A stretch of DNA of 64,000 nucleotides from Pseudomonas fluorescens NCIMB 11764 (GTDB taxonomy: Bacteria > Pseudomonadota > Gammaproteobacteria > Pseudomonadales > Pseudomonadaceae), in contig NZ_CP010945.1 in NCBI RefSeq assembly GCF_000293885.2, positions 744,001 through 808,000 on the forward strand. The letters are read 5' to 3'. Position 1 is the first letter of the stretch. Every line of letters begins with the position of its first letter. The position numbers and the translations under genes were made by a program. The notes under the pieces were generated by a model. It did no database searches. It saw only the letters and a list, made by a program, of their open reading frames with translations, and had not been told where the DNA came from. Positions 1-7,976 of this stretch are shown piece by piece.

Positions 1-231
1 GTAATGCGGGGTCAGGCCACGCGCGGCCAGGCGGGTTTCGATCTGCGGGCGGGAGCCGTGAACCAGCACCAGTCGCACGCCGAGGCTGTGCAGCAGCACC
101 AGGTCGTGGACGATATTGCCGAAGTTCGGGTGCTCCACCCCGTCGCCGGGCAGCATGACGACGAAGGTGCAATCGCGGTGGGCGTTGATGTAAGGCGAAG
201 CGTGACGAAGCCAATTAACGTATTCGGGCAT
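1..231 (-). CDS. argA: N-acetylglutamate synthase ArgA, N-terminal part (cut by window edge)
   Basis: The first 77 codons are present and the gene runs off the left edge. The product begins MPEYVNWLRHASPYINAHRD and continues with LVLVHGSRPQIETRL, the start of the amino-acid-kinase fold of ArgA, where the HGSRPQI segment belongs to the acetyl-CoA/arginine-regulated N-terminal domain. ArgA makes N-acetylglutamate from glutamate and acetyl-CoA, the first step of arginine synthesis, in the cytoplasm. It lies 182 bp downstream of argE on the same strand, so two arginine genes are adjacent. The GNAT acetyltransferase domain expected at the C-terminus is outside the window. Confidence 0.93.
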   Translation of the reverse strand, partial: MPEYVNWLRHASPYINAHRDCTFVVMLPGDGVEHPNFGNIVHDLVLLHSLGVRLVLVHGSRPQIETRLAARGLTPHY

Positions 232-374
232 GAACCTGGGCCTGTAAATAAATAGCAGCCAAAAAATGGGCGAAACGGAAAACGCACAGCGGGCTGATGG
301 TTATCGTCGGAACAGGCTTGGCGACACGCGCGCTCTCCTCATGAATACGGGTTGGGGCATTGGCAATTTATACC

Positions 375-403
375 TGTAGGAGTTGCCGAAGGCTGCGCCT
401 ACA
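375..403. repeat. Single REP palindrome between argE and argA
   Basis: This is a short palindrome of the form tgtaggagttgccg...gcctaca. It carries the same ccgaaggctgcg core as the larger elements near 10.9 and 14.4 kb. It lies in the 182 bp gap between the argE stop and the argA start. The rest of that gap shows no open frame or clear terminator. Confidence 0.6.
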
Positions 404-413
404 AGGGTCGCGC

Positions 414-1577
414 TCAAGCCATTGGCGCTTGAGCCGGTGTCAGGCAGTAATGTTCGATCAGTTGCCGTAATAGATGCACGGTAGGCTGCAAACGTGACAT
501 TTCGAGGTATTCCCCCGGTTGGTGCGCGCAGGCAATGTCGCCCGGGCCTAACACCACTGTTTCGCAGCCAAGACGCTGAAGATAAGGCGCTTCGGTGCCG
601 AACGCCACTGCTTCGGCGCGATGACCCGTAAGCTTTTCCGCGACGCGCACCAATTCGGCGTCCTCGGCCTGCTCGAAGGGCGGCACTTCGGGGAACAGCG
701 GCGCGTAATCGATCTTTACCTGATGCCGTTCGGCAACCGGGTTGAGTTTCTTCAGAATCTCCGCGCGCAGCATCTTGGGGTCCATGCCCGGCAGCGGACG
801 CAGGTCGAATTCCAGCGAGCACTGGCCGCAGATGCGATTGGGGTTATCCCCGCCATGGATGCAGCCGAAGTTCATGGTCGGCACCGGTACGCCGAACTGC
901 GGATTACGGTATTCGCGCTGCCACAACAGGCGCAGCCCGCGCAGTTCGCCGATGGCATCGTGCATGGCTTCGAGAGCGCTATGACCGAGGCGCGGGTCCG
1001 AGGAATGGCCGCTCTGACCGAGGATGTCGATGCGCTCCATCATGATGCCTTTGTGCATGCGGATCGGTTTCAGTCCGGTCGGCTCGCCGATCACCGCCGC
1101 CCGGCCCAACGGGCGTCCTGCTTGAGCCAAGGCACGGGCACCGGACATCGAGCTTTCTTCATCGCAAGTGGCGAGGATCAGCAACGGCTGTTTGAACGGC
1201 TGGTCGAGCAAGGGCTGGACGGCTTCGATGGCCAGGGCGAAAAAGCCTTTCATGTCGCAACTGCCCAGACCGACCCAGCGGCCATCGACTTCGGTCAGTT
1301 TCAGCGGATCGGTCTGCCATAGCGCGCCATCGAACGGCACAGTATCGCTATGTCCGGCAAGCACCAGACCACCGGGGCCGGAACCGAAACTGGCCAGCAG
1401 ATTGAATTTGCCGGGGCTGACCTGCTGGATATCGCAGGCAAACCCCAGGTCGCCGAGCCACGTCGCCAGCAAATCGATCACTGGACGGTTGGATTGATCG
1501 AGGCTGGCCTGGGTACAACTGACCGACGGCGTGGCAATCAGCGCAGCGAACTGATCTTTCATGGACGGCAAAGGCAT
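414..1577 (-). CDS. argE: Acetylornithine deacetylase ArgE
   Basis: This 387-residue M20-family metallopeptidase hydrolyses N2-acetylornithine to ornithine and acetate in cytoplasmic arginine biosynthesis. Metal ligands are visible: LAGHSD (His76, Asp78), GSCDMKG (Asp108) and CDEESS with the catalytic Glu140 and metal-binding Glu141. Further family motifs are GEPTGLKPIRMHKG, FGTEAPYL and the C-terminal CAHQPGEY. I chose the ATG at 1577 because GGAG lies six bases upstream; the longer frame would need a TTG start. Length matches bacterial ArgE. The gene is divergent from the CYTH/CHAD gene across about 155 bp and is followed by argA. Confidence 0.93.
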   Translation of the reverse strand: MPLPSMKDQFAALIATPSVSCTQASLDQSNRPVIDLLATWLGDLGFACDIQQVSPGKFNLLASFGSGPGGLVLAGHSDTVPFDGALWQTDPLKLTEVDGRWVGLGSCDMKGFFALAIEAVQPLLDQPFKQPLLILATCDEESSMSGARALAQAGRPLGRAAVIGEPTGLKPIRMHKGIMMERIDILGQSGHSSDPRLGHSALEAMHDAIGELRGLRLLWQREYRNPQFGVPVPTMNFGCIHGGDNPNRICGQCSLEFDLRPLPGMDPKMLRAEILKKLNPVAERHQVKIDYAPLFPEVPPFEQAEDAELVRVAEKLTGHRAEAVAFGTEAPYLQRLGCETVVLGPGDIACAHQPGEYLEMSRLQPTVHLLRQLIEHYCLTPAQAPMA

Positions 1578-1733
1578 CGCTGACTCCAACTCGCGAATTG
1601 AAGTCCATCATAGAACCATCCGGCGACAGGAATAAACCGTCGCGGCACCTAGGAACGTTCACTCCTGTACACTGCACGACCTTGGCAGCCACACATTCCC
1701 CCGGCTGCGCTCCCGATCCTGGATTTTCCGGCC

Positions 1734-3101
1734 ATGCAGAAAGAAACCGAAATCAAACTCCGCGTCAGCCGCGAAACCCTCGCCGCCCTGCGCGAGCACC
1801 CGCTCCTGAAAAAACGCAACAAAAGTGGCTGGGAACGCCGTGAACTGATGAACCAGTACTTCGACACGCCTGAGCGTGACCTGGCCCGCGCCAAGGTTGC
1901 CCTGCGCCTGCGCCGCGATGGCGAAGAAGTGATCCAGACCCTCAAGACCCGTGGCCAGAGCGTCGCCGGTTTGTCCGAGCGTAACGAATACGACTGGAAC
2001 CTGCCCAAAGCCAAGCTCGACGTGAAAAAACTCGATGGCGAATGCTGGCCTGAAGAGCTGGCCGAGCTGGACAAGAAAACCCTCAAGCCGATTTTCACCA
2101 CCGATTTCGTCCGCGAACGCGCCGAAATCGCCTGGGGCCGTGGCAAGACCAAAGTGGTGATCGAAGCCGCGCTGGACCTGGGCCACGTCGTTGTCGGCAA
2201 GCAGAAAGAAGAAATCTGCGAACTGGAGCTGGAGCTACGCGAAGGCGAACCGGCCGCACTGCTGGAACTGGCCGCCGAACTGGCCGCGACCCTGGCCCTG
2301 ATGCCGTGTGACATCAGCAAGGCCGAACGCGGTTACCGCTTGTACGACGCCAACAGCTATTCGTTGAGCCTGCCGGCGCCGCAGATCAGCGCCGAAATGC
2401 CGCTGGACGACGCGTTCGCCGCGTTGAGCTGGCATTTGCTGAGCAGCAGCCAGCGTCTGGCCGAGCAATATCGCTTCAACGGCCACTGGCGTCTGTTGCA
2501 GGACTGGGTCGAAAACCTTGCCGAATTGCGCGCCCTGCTGAGCAGCCTGGGCCAGGCCGCCCCGCGTCAGTCGACACACGACCTGCGCCTCGCACTGGAT
2601 GCGTTGCTCGAAGACTGGCGCCCTCTGGTACAGGCCGGTCAGGACGACGAAGACGTGCGTAAAGCCGCGCCGGAGCAGTTCCTCGAAGAACTCGAAGACC
2701 CGCGCTGGGGCCTGTTCTCGCTGAATACCTCGCGCTGGTTGCTGGCCCGCACCTGGGCCGCCGATCGCAATGTTCGCGGCAATCGCCAGGGCGCTGCGCA
2801 ATTGGGTAGCTGGCTGCCGCGCTTGCTGGGTGAAGAAGCGACCTCCCTGCAGTTGCAGCGTTACCAGCAGCAGCCGGAAGATCTGGCCGAGCAACTGCCG
2901 CGCATCGAGCGCATCCAGGCCTGGTTGCACCATGCCCGCAACGTGCTGGAGATCCCGGAAATGGATCGACTGTACGGCGAGCTGAAGCAGCTTGCGCAAC
3001 TGGCCAACGAACCGATCACCGATGAATCGCTGGATGCGCGCAAGCAGCAGGCGATCGCGGTTTATCAGAACCGTGCCTGGAAGATGTTGCTGCGCATGTA
3101 A
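1734..3101 (+). CDS. CYTH and CHAD domain protein (inorganic triphosphatase type)
   Basis: This 455-residue protein has an N-terminal CYTH domain (about residues 1-200) starting with the diagnostic ExExK motif (Glu4, Glu6, Lys8, in KETEIKLRV), followed by basic and acidic strands typical of the triphosphate tunnel fold. Residues from about 215 to the end form a helical CHAD domain, which is thought to bind polyphosphate. E. coli YgiF has the same architecture and hydrolyses tripolyphosphate. Cytoplasmic, with no signal peptide. The polyphosphate genes ppx and ppk lie 40 kb away, so any functional link is inference. Confidence 0.88.
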   Translation: MQKETEIKLRVSRETLAALREHPLLKKRNKSGWERRELMNQYFDTPERDLARAKVALRLRRDGEEVIQTLKTRGQSVAGLSERNEYDWNLPKAKLDVKKLDGECWPEELAELDKKTLKPIFTTDFVRERAEIAWGRGKTKVVIEAALDLGHVVVGKQKEEICELELELREGEPAALLELAAELAATLALMPCDISKAERGYRLYDANSYSLSLPAPQISAEMPLDDAFAALSWHLLSSSQRLAEQYRFNGHWRLLQDWVENLAELRALLSSLGQAAPRQSTHDLRLALDALLEDWRPLVQAGQDDEDVRKAAPEQFLEELEDPRWGLFSLNTSRWLLARTWAADRNVRGNRQGAAQLGSWLPRLLGEEATSLQLQRYQQQPEDLAEQLPRIERIQAWLHHARNVLEIPEMDRLYGELKQLAQLANEPITDESLDARKQQAIAVYQNRAWKMLLRM

Positions 3102-3105
3102 GTCC

Positions 3106-3199
3106 TTGTGGCGAGGGAGCTTGCTCCCGCTGGACTGCGCAGCAGGCCCATTTTCGGGGCCGCTCCGCTGCCCAGCGGGAGCAAGCTCCCTCGCCACAA
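3106..3199. repeat. Paired REP element (BIME-like) after the CYTH/CHAD gene
   Basis: Two inverted arms, ttgtggcgagggagcttgct at 3106 onward and its complement ending at 3199, flank about 37 bases that include a smaller GC-rich inverted pair. It sits between the convergent CYTH/CHAD and Lrp genes. The same family recurs at 44.7, 51.0 and 57.0 kb. Confidence 0.85.
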
Positions 3200-3214
3200 A
3201 AACCCTCTGTCGAA

Positions 3215-3685
3215 TCAGCGCAACACCGGCAAGCTGGTGGTCGACTTGATTTCCGACAACGCCACAATCGAGTTCACCTCCTGAATTCCCGGCACCATCG
3301 ACAGCTTCTCGAAGAAAAACCGCTCATACGCCTCGATGTCCGCCGTCACGATCCGCAACAAGAAATCCACTGACCCCATCAGCACATAACACTCCAGCAC
3401 TTCGGAAAAGCCGCGAATCGCCTCGGTGAACTCCGTGAAGTTCGAACGCCCATGGGCGTTGAGTTTGACCTCGGCAAAAATCTGCGTGTTGAGCCCGATC
3501 TTCTTCCGGTCCAGCAGCGTCACCTGACCGCGAATGATCCCCTCCTCCTTCATCCGCTGAATCCGCCGCCAGCAGGGCGACTGCGAAAGCCCTACCTGCT
3601 CGGCGATCTGCGCGCTGGAGAGCGAAGCGTCCTCTTGCAGCAACGCGAGAATCTTGCGGTCGTAGCCATCCAGTTCGCTTTGCAT
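3215..3685 (-). CDS. Lrp/AsnC family transcriptional regulator
   Basis: This 156-residue regulator has an N-terminal winged helix-turn-helix (about residues 5-60; DRKILALLQEDASLSSAQIA, then QVGLSQSPCWRRIQRM) and a C-terminal RAM/ACT-like ligand-binding domain (YVLMGSVDFLLRIVTADIEA). The start at 3685 gives the usual MQSELDGYDRKIL beginning; the ORF can extend six codons upstream. It is divergent from a small ACT-like gene across 126 bp, and a perfect palindrome lies in that gap at 3713. Target genes and effector cannot be read from sequence. Confidence 0.9.
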   Translation of the reverse strand: MQSELDGYDRKILALLQEDASLSSAQIAEQVGLSQSPCWRRIQRMKEEGIIRGQVTLLDRKKIGLNTQIFAEVKLNAHGRSNFTEFTEAIRGFSEVLECYVLMGSVDFLLRIVTADIEAYERFFFEKLSMVPGIQEVNSIVALSEIKSTTSLPVLR

Positions 3686-3712
3686 AGAAAAACCTGTAAT
3701 CAATGTTTTGTT

Positions 3713-3726
3713 GAATCACATGATTC
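3713..3726. promoter_or_regulatory. Palindrome in the divergent Lrp/ACT intergenic region
   Basis: The sequence gaatcacatgattc has perfect six-base arms around a two-base centre. It lies 28 bp upstream of the Lrp-family start and about 85 bp from the divergent gene. Lrp/AsnC proteins often bind such short AT-containing palindromes near their own gene, so an autoregulatory operator is a reasonable inference. Confidence 0.4.
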
Positions 3727-3811
3727 GATAGATCGCCAATAAGACCCATCATAGATAAGAAATACCCGGCATCGAATGTAAAAATTCCTCCAGTGATTTT
3801 GGAGACCGATC

Positions 3812-4150
3812 ATGCCGCATCTCGAAGCCGTGAACACCCCGCCTACCCGCGCCGATGTCTGGAACGCCAGCAATGCCCACTGCCGCGTCCACTATCAATT
3901 GCTCGCCGAGGCAGAACCGGATCTGTTGTGCCGTGCGCTCAACCTGTTCGCGTTGCAATGCCTGACACCGCAACAGGTCAACGTGCAGCGCACGGACGAT
4001 TGGCTGTCGCTCGACATCGTCATGGATGGGCTGAGCTGGCACCGAGCGCAAGTGATTGCGGAAAAATTACGTAACCTGATCAGCGTCTGTTCGGTAGAAC
4101 TGCAAGCGGCTGATTTTGCGCGGGTTGAAGCGACTCAGGCGACGGGCTGA
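3812..4150 (+). CDS. Small protein with IlvM/ACT-like regulatory fold
   Basis: This 112-residue protein is preceded by a clear ribosome binding site (TTTTGGAGACCGATC before ATG). Residues about 27-98 have the pattern of a single ACT domain: a first strand HYQLLAEAEPDLLCRALNLF, then VQRTDDWLSLDIVMDGLSWH and a helix leading to CSVELQ. This resembles the regulatory subunit of acetolactate synthase, but no catalytic partner is nearby. It is divergently transcribed from an Lrp/AsnC regulator, which suggests it is that regulator's target and responds to an amino acid. Function is unknown; the domain call rests on pattern only. Confidence 0.6.
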   Translation: MPHLEAVNTPPTRADVWNASNAHCRVHYQLLAEAEPDLLCRALNLFALQCLTPQQVNVQRTDDWLSLDIVMDGLSWHRAQVIAEKLRNLISVCSVELQAADFARVEATQATG

Positions 4151-4240
4151 AAAAACCCGATACGGCTTCGTCGGGTAGTGGCCCAACGGTCAGCGGGTCC
4201 ACGACTATCCTTTGCGAACTGTTGTTCACGAGGAGCCCGC

Positions 4241-6025
4241 ATGTCCGTTCAACTCGCCATTCAGGACCGCTGGCTGGATCTCAATGATTTGCTGCGCGAA
4301 CTGGTCGCCCAGGGCTTTATCAGCCAGGATTCGGCCGAGCACGCGCTCAACGCTCGCCGCCGTCACGCCGCCAATGGCCAGCTGCACCCGCTGGAGTTCA
4401 TCGCCAGCCAGCAGCTGGACGACCTCAGTCGTCCCGGCAAACACCTTGACCTGGAAAGCCTGACGCTGTGGTTGTCGCAGCAGGCCGGCCAGCCCTACTT
4501 GCGCATCGACCCGCTGAAAATCAACGTCGCGGCCATTACGCCGCTGATGTCCTACGCCTTCGCGCAGCGCCACAAGATTCTCGCGGTGTCCATTGATCGC
4601 GACGCCGTGACCGTGGCCAGCGCCCAGCCCTATGTCAAAGGCTGGGAAGCCGACCTGACCCACGTTCTGAAGCTGCCGATCAAGCGGGTGGTGGCCAACC
4701 CGGTCGACATCCAGCGTTTCAGCGTAGAGTTTTTCCGCCTGGCCAAATCGGTCAGTGGCGCGACCAACAACGATCAACAGACCAGCACCCTGGGCAACTT
4801 CGAGCAACTGCTCAACCTCGGCGCCAGCGACCAGGAGCCGGACGCCAACGACGCGCACATCGTCAATATCGTCGACTGGTTGTTCCAGTACGCCTTCCAG
4901 CAGCGCGCCAGCGATATCCACATCGAACCCCGTCGCGAGCAAGGCACGGTGCGCTTTCGCATCGACGGTGTGTTGCACAACGTCTATCAGTTCCCGCCAC
5001 AGGTGACCATGGCCATCGTCAGTCGGCTCAAGAGCCTGGGACGGATGAATGTCGCGGAAAAACGCAAACCCCAGGACGGTCGGGTGAAAACCAAGACGCC
5101 GGACGGTGGCGAAGTCGAGTTGCGGCTGTCGACGTTGCCAACGGCGTTTGGCGAAAAAATGGTCATGCGGATCTTCGATCCCGAAGTGCTGCTCAAGGAC
5201 TTCGATCAGTTGGGCTTTTCCACGGATGATCTGCGCCGCTGGCAGGACATGACGAGTCAGCCCAACGGCATCATTCTGGTGACCGGGCCGACCGGCTCGG
5301 GCAAGACCACCACGCTCTACACCACCTTGAAGAAACTGGCGACGCCGGAGGTCAACCTCTGCACCATCGAAGACCCGATCGAGATGGTCGAGCCGGCGTT
5401 CAACCAGATGCAGGTCCAGCACAACATCGAACTGACCTTTGCCGCCGGCGTGCGCGCGCTGATGCGGCAAGACCCCGACATCATCATGATCGGCGAGATC
5501 CGTGATCTCGAAACGGCTGAAATGGCGATCCAGGCCGCGCTCACCGGTCACCTGGTGCTCTCGACGCTGCACACCAACGACGCGCCCAGCGCCATCAGCC
5601 GACTGCTGGAGCTCGGCGTGCCGCATTACCTGATCAAGGCCACGGTGCTCGGCGTCATGGCGCAGCGACTGGTCCGAACGTTGTGCCCGCACTGCAAGGC
5701 ACCGCTGACGCTGAGTGAAGAAGACTGGCAAACCCTGACCAAACCCTGGCAGGCACCGCTGCCCGGCAATGCCCAGCGCGCCGTCGGTTGCCTGGAATGC
5801 CGCGACACCGGCTACCGTGGCCGCGCCGGGGTCTACGAAATCATGCAACTGACGGATGGCCTCAAAGCACTGATCAACCCCGACACCGATCTGCTGGCGA
5901 TCCGGCGTCAGGCGTTCAAGGAAGGCATGCGCAGTCTGCGGCTGTCGGGTGCGCAGAAGGTAGCTGCAGGGTTGACGACAATCGAGGAGGTGCTGCGGGT
6001 GACACCGCAGAGTGAGCAGAAATGA
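4241..6025 (+). CDS. GspE/PulE-family type II secretion or type IV pilus ATPase
   Basis: This 594-residue hexameric traffic ATPase has an N-terminal MshEN-like region (about 1-150), then the catalytic core. Visible motifs are Walker A GPTGSGKTT (349-357, Lys355), the Asp-box segment before EDPIEMVEP, Walker B IIMIGEIRD and the His-box STLHTND. A tetracysteine zinc site follows: CPHC (482-485) and CLEC (517-520). The start at 4241 follows AGGAG by five bases; a longer frame to 4178 lacks this. No other gsp or pil gene is adjacent, so the partner machine must be encoded elsewhere. GspE and PilB cannot be separated on this evidence. Confidence 0.85.
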   Translation: MSVQLAIQDRWLDLNDLLRELVAQGFISQDSAEHALNARRRHAANGQLHPLEFIASQQLDDLSRPGKHLDLESLTLWLSQQAGQPYLRIDPLKINVAAITPLMSYAFAQRHKILAVSIDRDAVTVASAQPYVKGWEADLTHVLKLPIKRVVANPVDIQRFSVEFFRLAKSVSGATNNDQQTSTLGNFEQLLNLGASDQEPDANDAHIVNIVDWLFQYAFQQRASDIHIEPRREQGTVRFRIDGVLHNVYQFPPQVTMAIVSRLKSLGRMNVAEKRKPQDGRVKTKTPDGGEVELRLSTLPTAFGEKMVMRIFDPEVLLKDFDQLGFSTDDLRRWQDMTSQPNGIILVTGPTGSGKTTTLYTTLKKLATPEVNLCTIEDPIEMVEPAFNQMQVQHNIELTFAAGVRALMRQDPDIIMIGEIRDLETAEMAIQAALTGHLVLSTLHTNDAPSAISRLLELGVPHYLIKATVLGVMAQRLVRTLCPHCKAPLTLSEEDWQTLTKPWQAPLPGNAQRAVGCLECRDTGYRGRAGVYEIMQLTDGLKALINPDTDLLAIRRQAFKEGMRSLRLSGAQKVAAGLTTIEEVLRVTPQSEQK

Positions 6026-6133
6026 AACCTTTTATGTCTCCTGATGATGCAAAGACCGACAAACGATTCTTATCCCCGAGCCGCGCCGTTACACTCCTGC
6101 GATCGCAACTTCAATGATCAACAGGGAATCGTT

Positions 6134-7054
6134 ATGCAGATCGGTAGCGTGCTTTTACTTTTTGTCGGCCTGGTGGTCGCCATTCTGTTCATGGGCTTCA
6201 AGGTTGTGCCGCAGGGTTATCAATGGACGGTCGAGCGATTCGGCCGTTACACCAACACCCTCAAACCGGGCTTGAACATCATCATTCCAGTGATGGATCG
6301 TATCGGTCGCAAGATCAACGTCATGGAAAGCGTGCTGGACATTCCGCCTCAAGAGGTCATCACTGCGGACAACGCCACGGTGCAGATCGACGCCGTGTGC
6401 TTCTTCCAGGTGGTCAATACCGCCCAGGCGGCCTACGAGGTGAACAACCTCGAACACGCCATCCGCAACCTGCTGCAAACCAACATCCGGACCGTGCTCG
6501 GCTCCATGGAGCTGGACGCGATGCTCAGCCAGCGTGACGGGATCAACGAGAAACTGCTGCGCACCGTCGATGAAGCCACGGCGCCATGGGGCATCAAGAT
6601 CACCCGGATCGAGATCAAGGACATCAGCCCGCCAGCAGACCTGATGGCGGCGATGTCGGGGCAGATGAAAGCCGAGCGGATCAAGCGTGCGCAAATTCTC
6701 GAAGCCGAAGGCCTGCGTGCCGCAGCGATTCTGACGGCCGAGGGCAAGAAACAGGCGCAGATCCTCGAGGCGGAAGGCGGTCGTCAGGCCGCGTTCCTCG
6801 AAGCCGAAGCCCGTGAGCGTCAGGCCGAAGCCGAAGCCCAGGCGACCAAAGTGGTGTCCGAAGCCATCGCCGGCGGCAACGTGCAAGCGGTCAACTATTT
6901 TGTCGCGCAGAAGTACATCGATGCGCTGGGCAAACTGGCCTCGGCCAACAACAGCAAAGTCATCCTGATGCCGCTGGAAGCCAGTTCGATGATTGGCGCG
7001 GTCGGCGGCATCGGCGAAATCGTTAAGGCCACGTTCGATAACAAGAAAGCCTGA
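6134..7054 (+). CDS. Stomatin/prohibitin-family membrane protein (QmcA-like SPFH)
   Basis: This 306-residue protein has one N-terminal membrane helix (about 3-23, [20 protein letters not shown]) followed by an SPFH/Band 7 domain ([47 protein letters not shown]). A long Ala/Glu-rich coiled coil then runs over about residues 175-245. ATG 6134 follows a CAGGGAAT ribosome binding site. It is followed after 8 bp by an NfeD-family gene, the conserved stomatin-NfeD operon (qmcA-ybbJ in E. coli). Such proteins form membrane microdomain scaffolds and are linked to membrane protein quality control. Confidence 0.9.
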   Translation: MQIGSVLLLFVGLVVAILFMGFKVVPQGYQWTVERFGRYTNTLKPGLNIIIPVMDRIGRKINVMESVLDIPPQEVITADNATVQIDAVCFFQVVNTAQAAYEVNNLEHAIRNLLQTNIRTVLGSMELDAMLSQRDGINEKLLRTVDEATAPWGIKITRIEIKDISPPADLMAAMSGQMKAERIKRAQILEAEGLRAAAILTAEGKKQAQILEAEGGRQAAFLEAEARERQAEAEAQATKVVSEAIAGGNVQAVNYFVAQKYIDALGKLASANNSKVILMPLEASSMIGAVGGIGEIVKATFDNKKA

Positions 7055-7062
7055 GGCACGTT

Positions 7063-7512
7063 ATGTGGGCATTCCTGCAGCATTTATCGTTCTGGGACTG
7101 GCTGGCATTGGGTACCGTGCTGCTGATTCTCGAAGTGTTTGGCGCTGGCGGCTATCTGCTGTGGATCGGCATGGCGGCCGCCGCTGTTGGCGTACTGACA
7201 TTCGTAGCACCGGACATGTCCTGGGAACTGCAGTTTCTGCTGTTCGGCCTGCTCTCGATCGCTACCGCCCTGTATTGGTGGCGACGCCAGCGCAGCGCGG
7301 TGCGCCAGAGTGACGAGCCGAACCTCAACCTGCGTGGCCAGGAACTGATCGGCAAAACCTTTGTGGTGCATGAGTCGATTGTCGACGGGCGCGGAAAAAT
7401 CAAAGTGGCTGATAGCGTGTGGATGGCCCGTGGCCCGGATGCCGTCATCGGGAGCCGTGTTCGGGTGACCGGACAGCAAGGCGCCATTTTGCTGGTGGAA
7501 CCGGCTCAATGA
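7063..7512 (+). CDS. NfeD family protein, short form (YbbJ-like)
   Basis: This 149-residue protein has three hydrophobic segments (about residues 5-75: LSFWDWLALGTVLLILEVFG, LLWIGMAAAAVGVLTFVA and LQFLLFGLLSIATALYWW). A soluble OB-fold C-terminal domain follows (about 90-148; LRGQELIGKTFVVHESIVDG and GSRVRVTGQQGAILLVEP). It lacks the ClpP-like protease domain of long NfeD proteins. It is translationally close to the stomatin gene upstream, with GAGG six bases before the ATG, and the two products are expected to work together in the inner membrane. Confidence 0.88.
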   Translation: MWAFLQHLSFWDWLALGTVLLILEVFGAGGYLLWIGMAAAAVGVLTFVAPDMSWELQFLLFGLLSIATALYWWRRQRSAVRQSDEPNLNLRGQELIGKTFVVHESIVDGRGKIKVADSVWMARGPDAVIGSRVRVTGQQGAILLVEPAQ

Positions 7513-7580
7513 CCGGTGATGGAACTCGGCTGGGTACTTGGCAATCAAACGCCGTAGTTAACCCAGTGGAGTCACCCATC

Positions 7581-7898
7581 ATGCGTTTCAAACTTGCTGT
7601 CGCTACCATCGCCGTGTTGTCCCTTCCAGTCGGTTCGGCGATGGCCGACAGCTTTTGGCGTAACGTCATCTCGTCCGGTGCAACCACCGGTTCGACTTAC
7701 CTGACGTTCAAGGATCACAAGCTGATCATTGCCGCACAGGACGATGCCGGCAGTTTTGTTGCCAGTGACGGCGGCATCCGCGGCCCGTACCTGGAAGCCG
7801 CGATGCAAAAGGTTCGCGCCGACAACCCTGGCCTGCAGGCCACGGACATGGAACTGGCGAATGCGATCCTGGCAAAGAATGCCGTAGCGTCGGAATAA
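7581..7898 (+). CDS. DUF2388-type small secreted protein
   Basis: This 105-residue protein has a clean signal peptide (MRFKLAVATIAVLSLPVGSA, cleavage after AMA). The mature part is about 80 residues: WRNVISSGATTGSTYLTFKD, KLIIAAQDDAGSFVASDGGI and a C-terminal helix QATDMELANAILAKNA. I recognise this as the Pseudomonas-specific DUF2388 family, usually present in several copies per genome and of unknown function. The start at 7581 is preceded by GGAG; a longer frame reaching 7419 overlaps nfeD and is unlikely. A strong terminator follows. Confidence 0.8.
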   Translation: MRFKLAVATIAVLSLPVGSAMADSFWRNVISSGATTGSTYLTFKDHKLIIAAQDDAGSFVASDGGIRGPYLEAAMQKVRADNPGLQATDMELANAILAKNAVASE

Positions 7899-7916
7899 GT
7901 TTTACTGACGAACAAA

Positions 7917-7944
7917 AATGCCGCTCACATGAGCGGCATTTTTT
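7917..7944 (+). terminator. Rho-independent terminator after the DUF2388 gene
   Basis: An eight-base-pair stem atgccgct/agcggcat with a short loop is followed by eight T residues. It lies 19 bases after the stop codon and also separates this unit from the convergent gcvP gene. Confidence 0.9.
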
Positions 7945-7976
7945 TTGCCTCACAGGGTTACGTGTCTTGTGGTATT

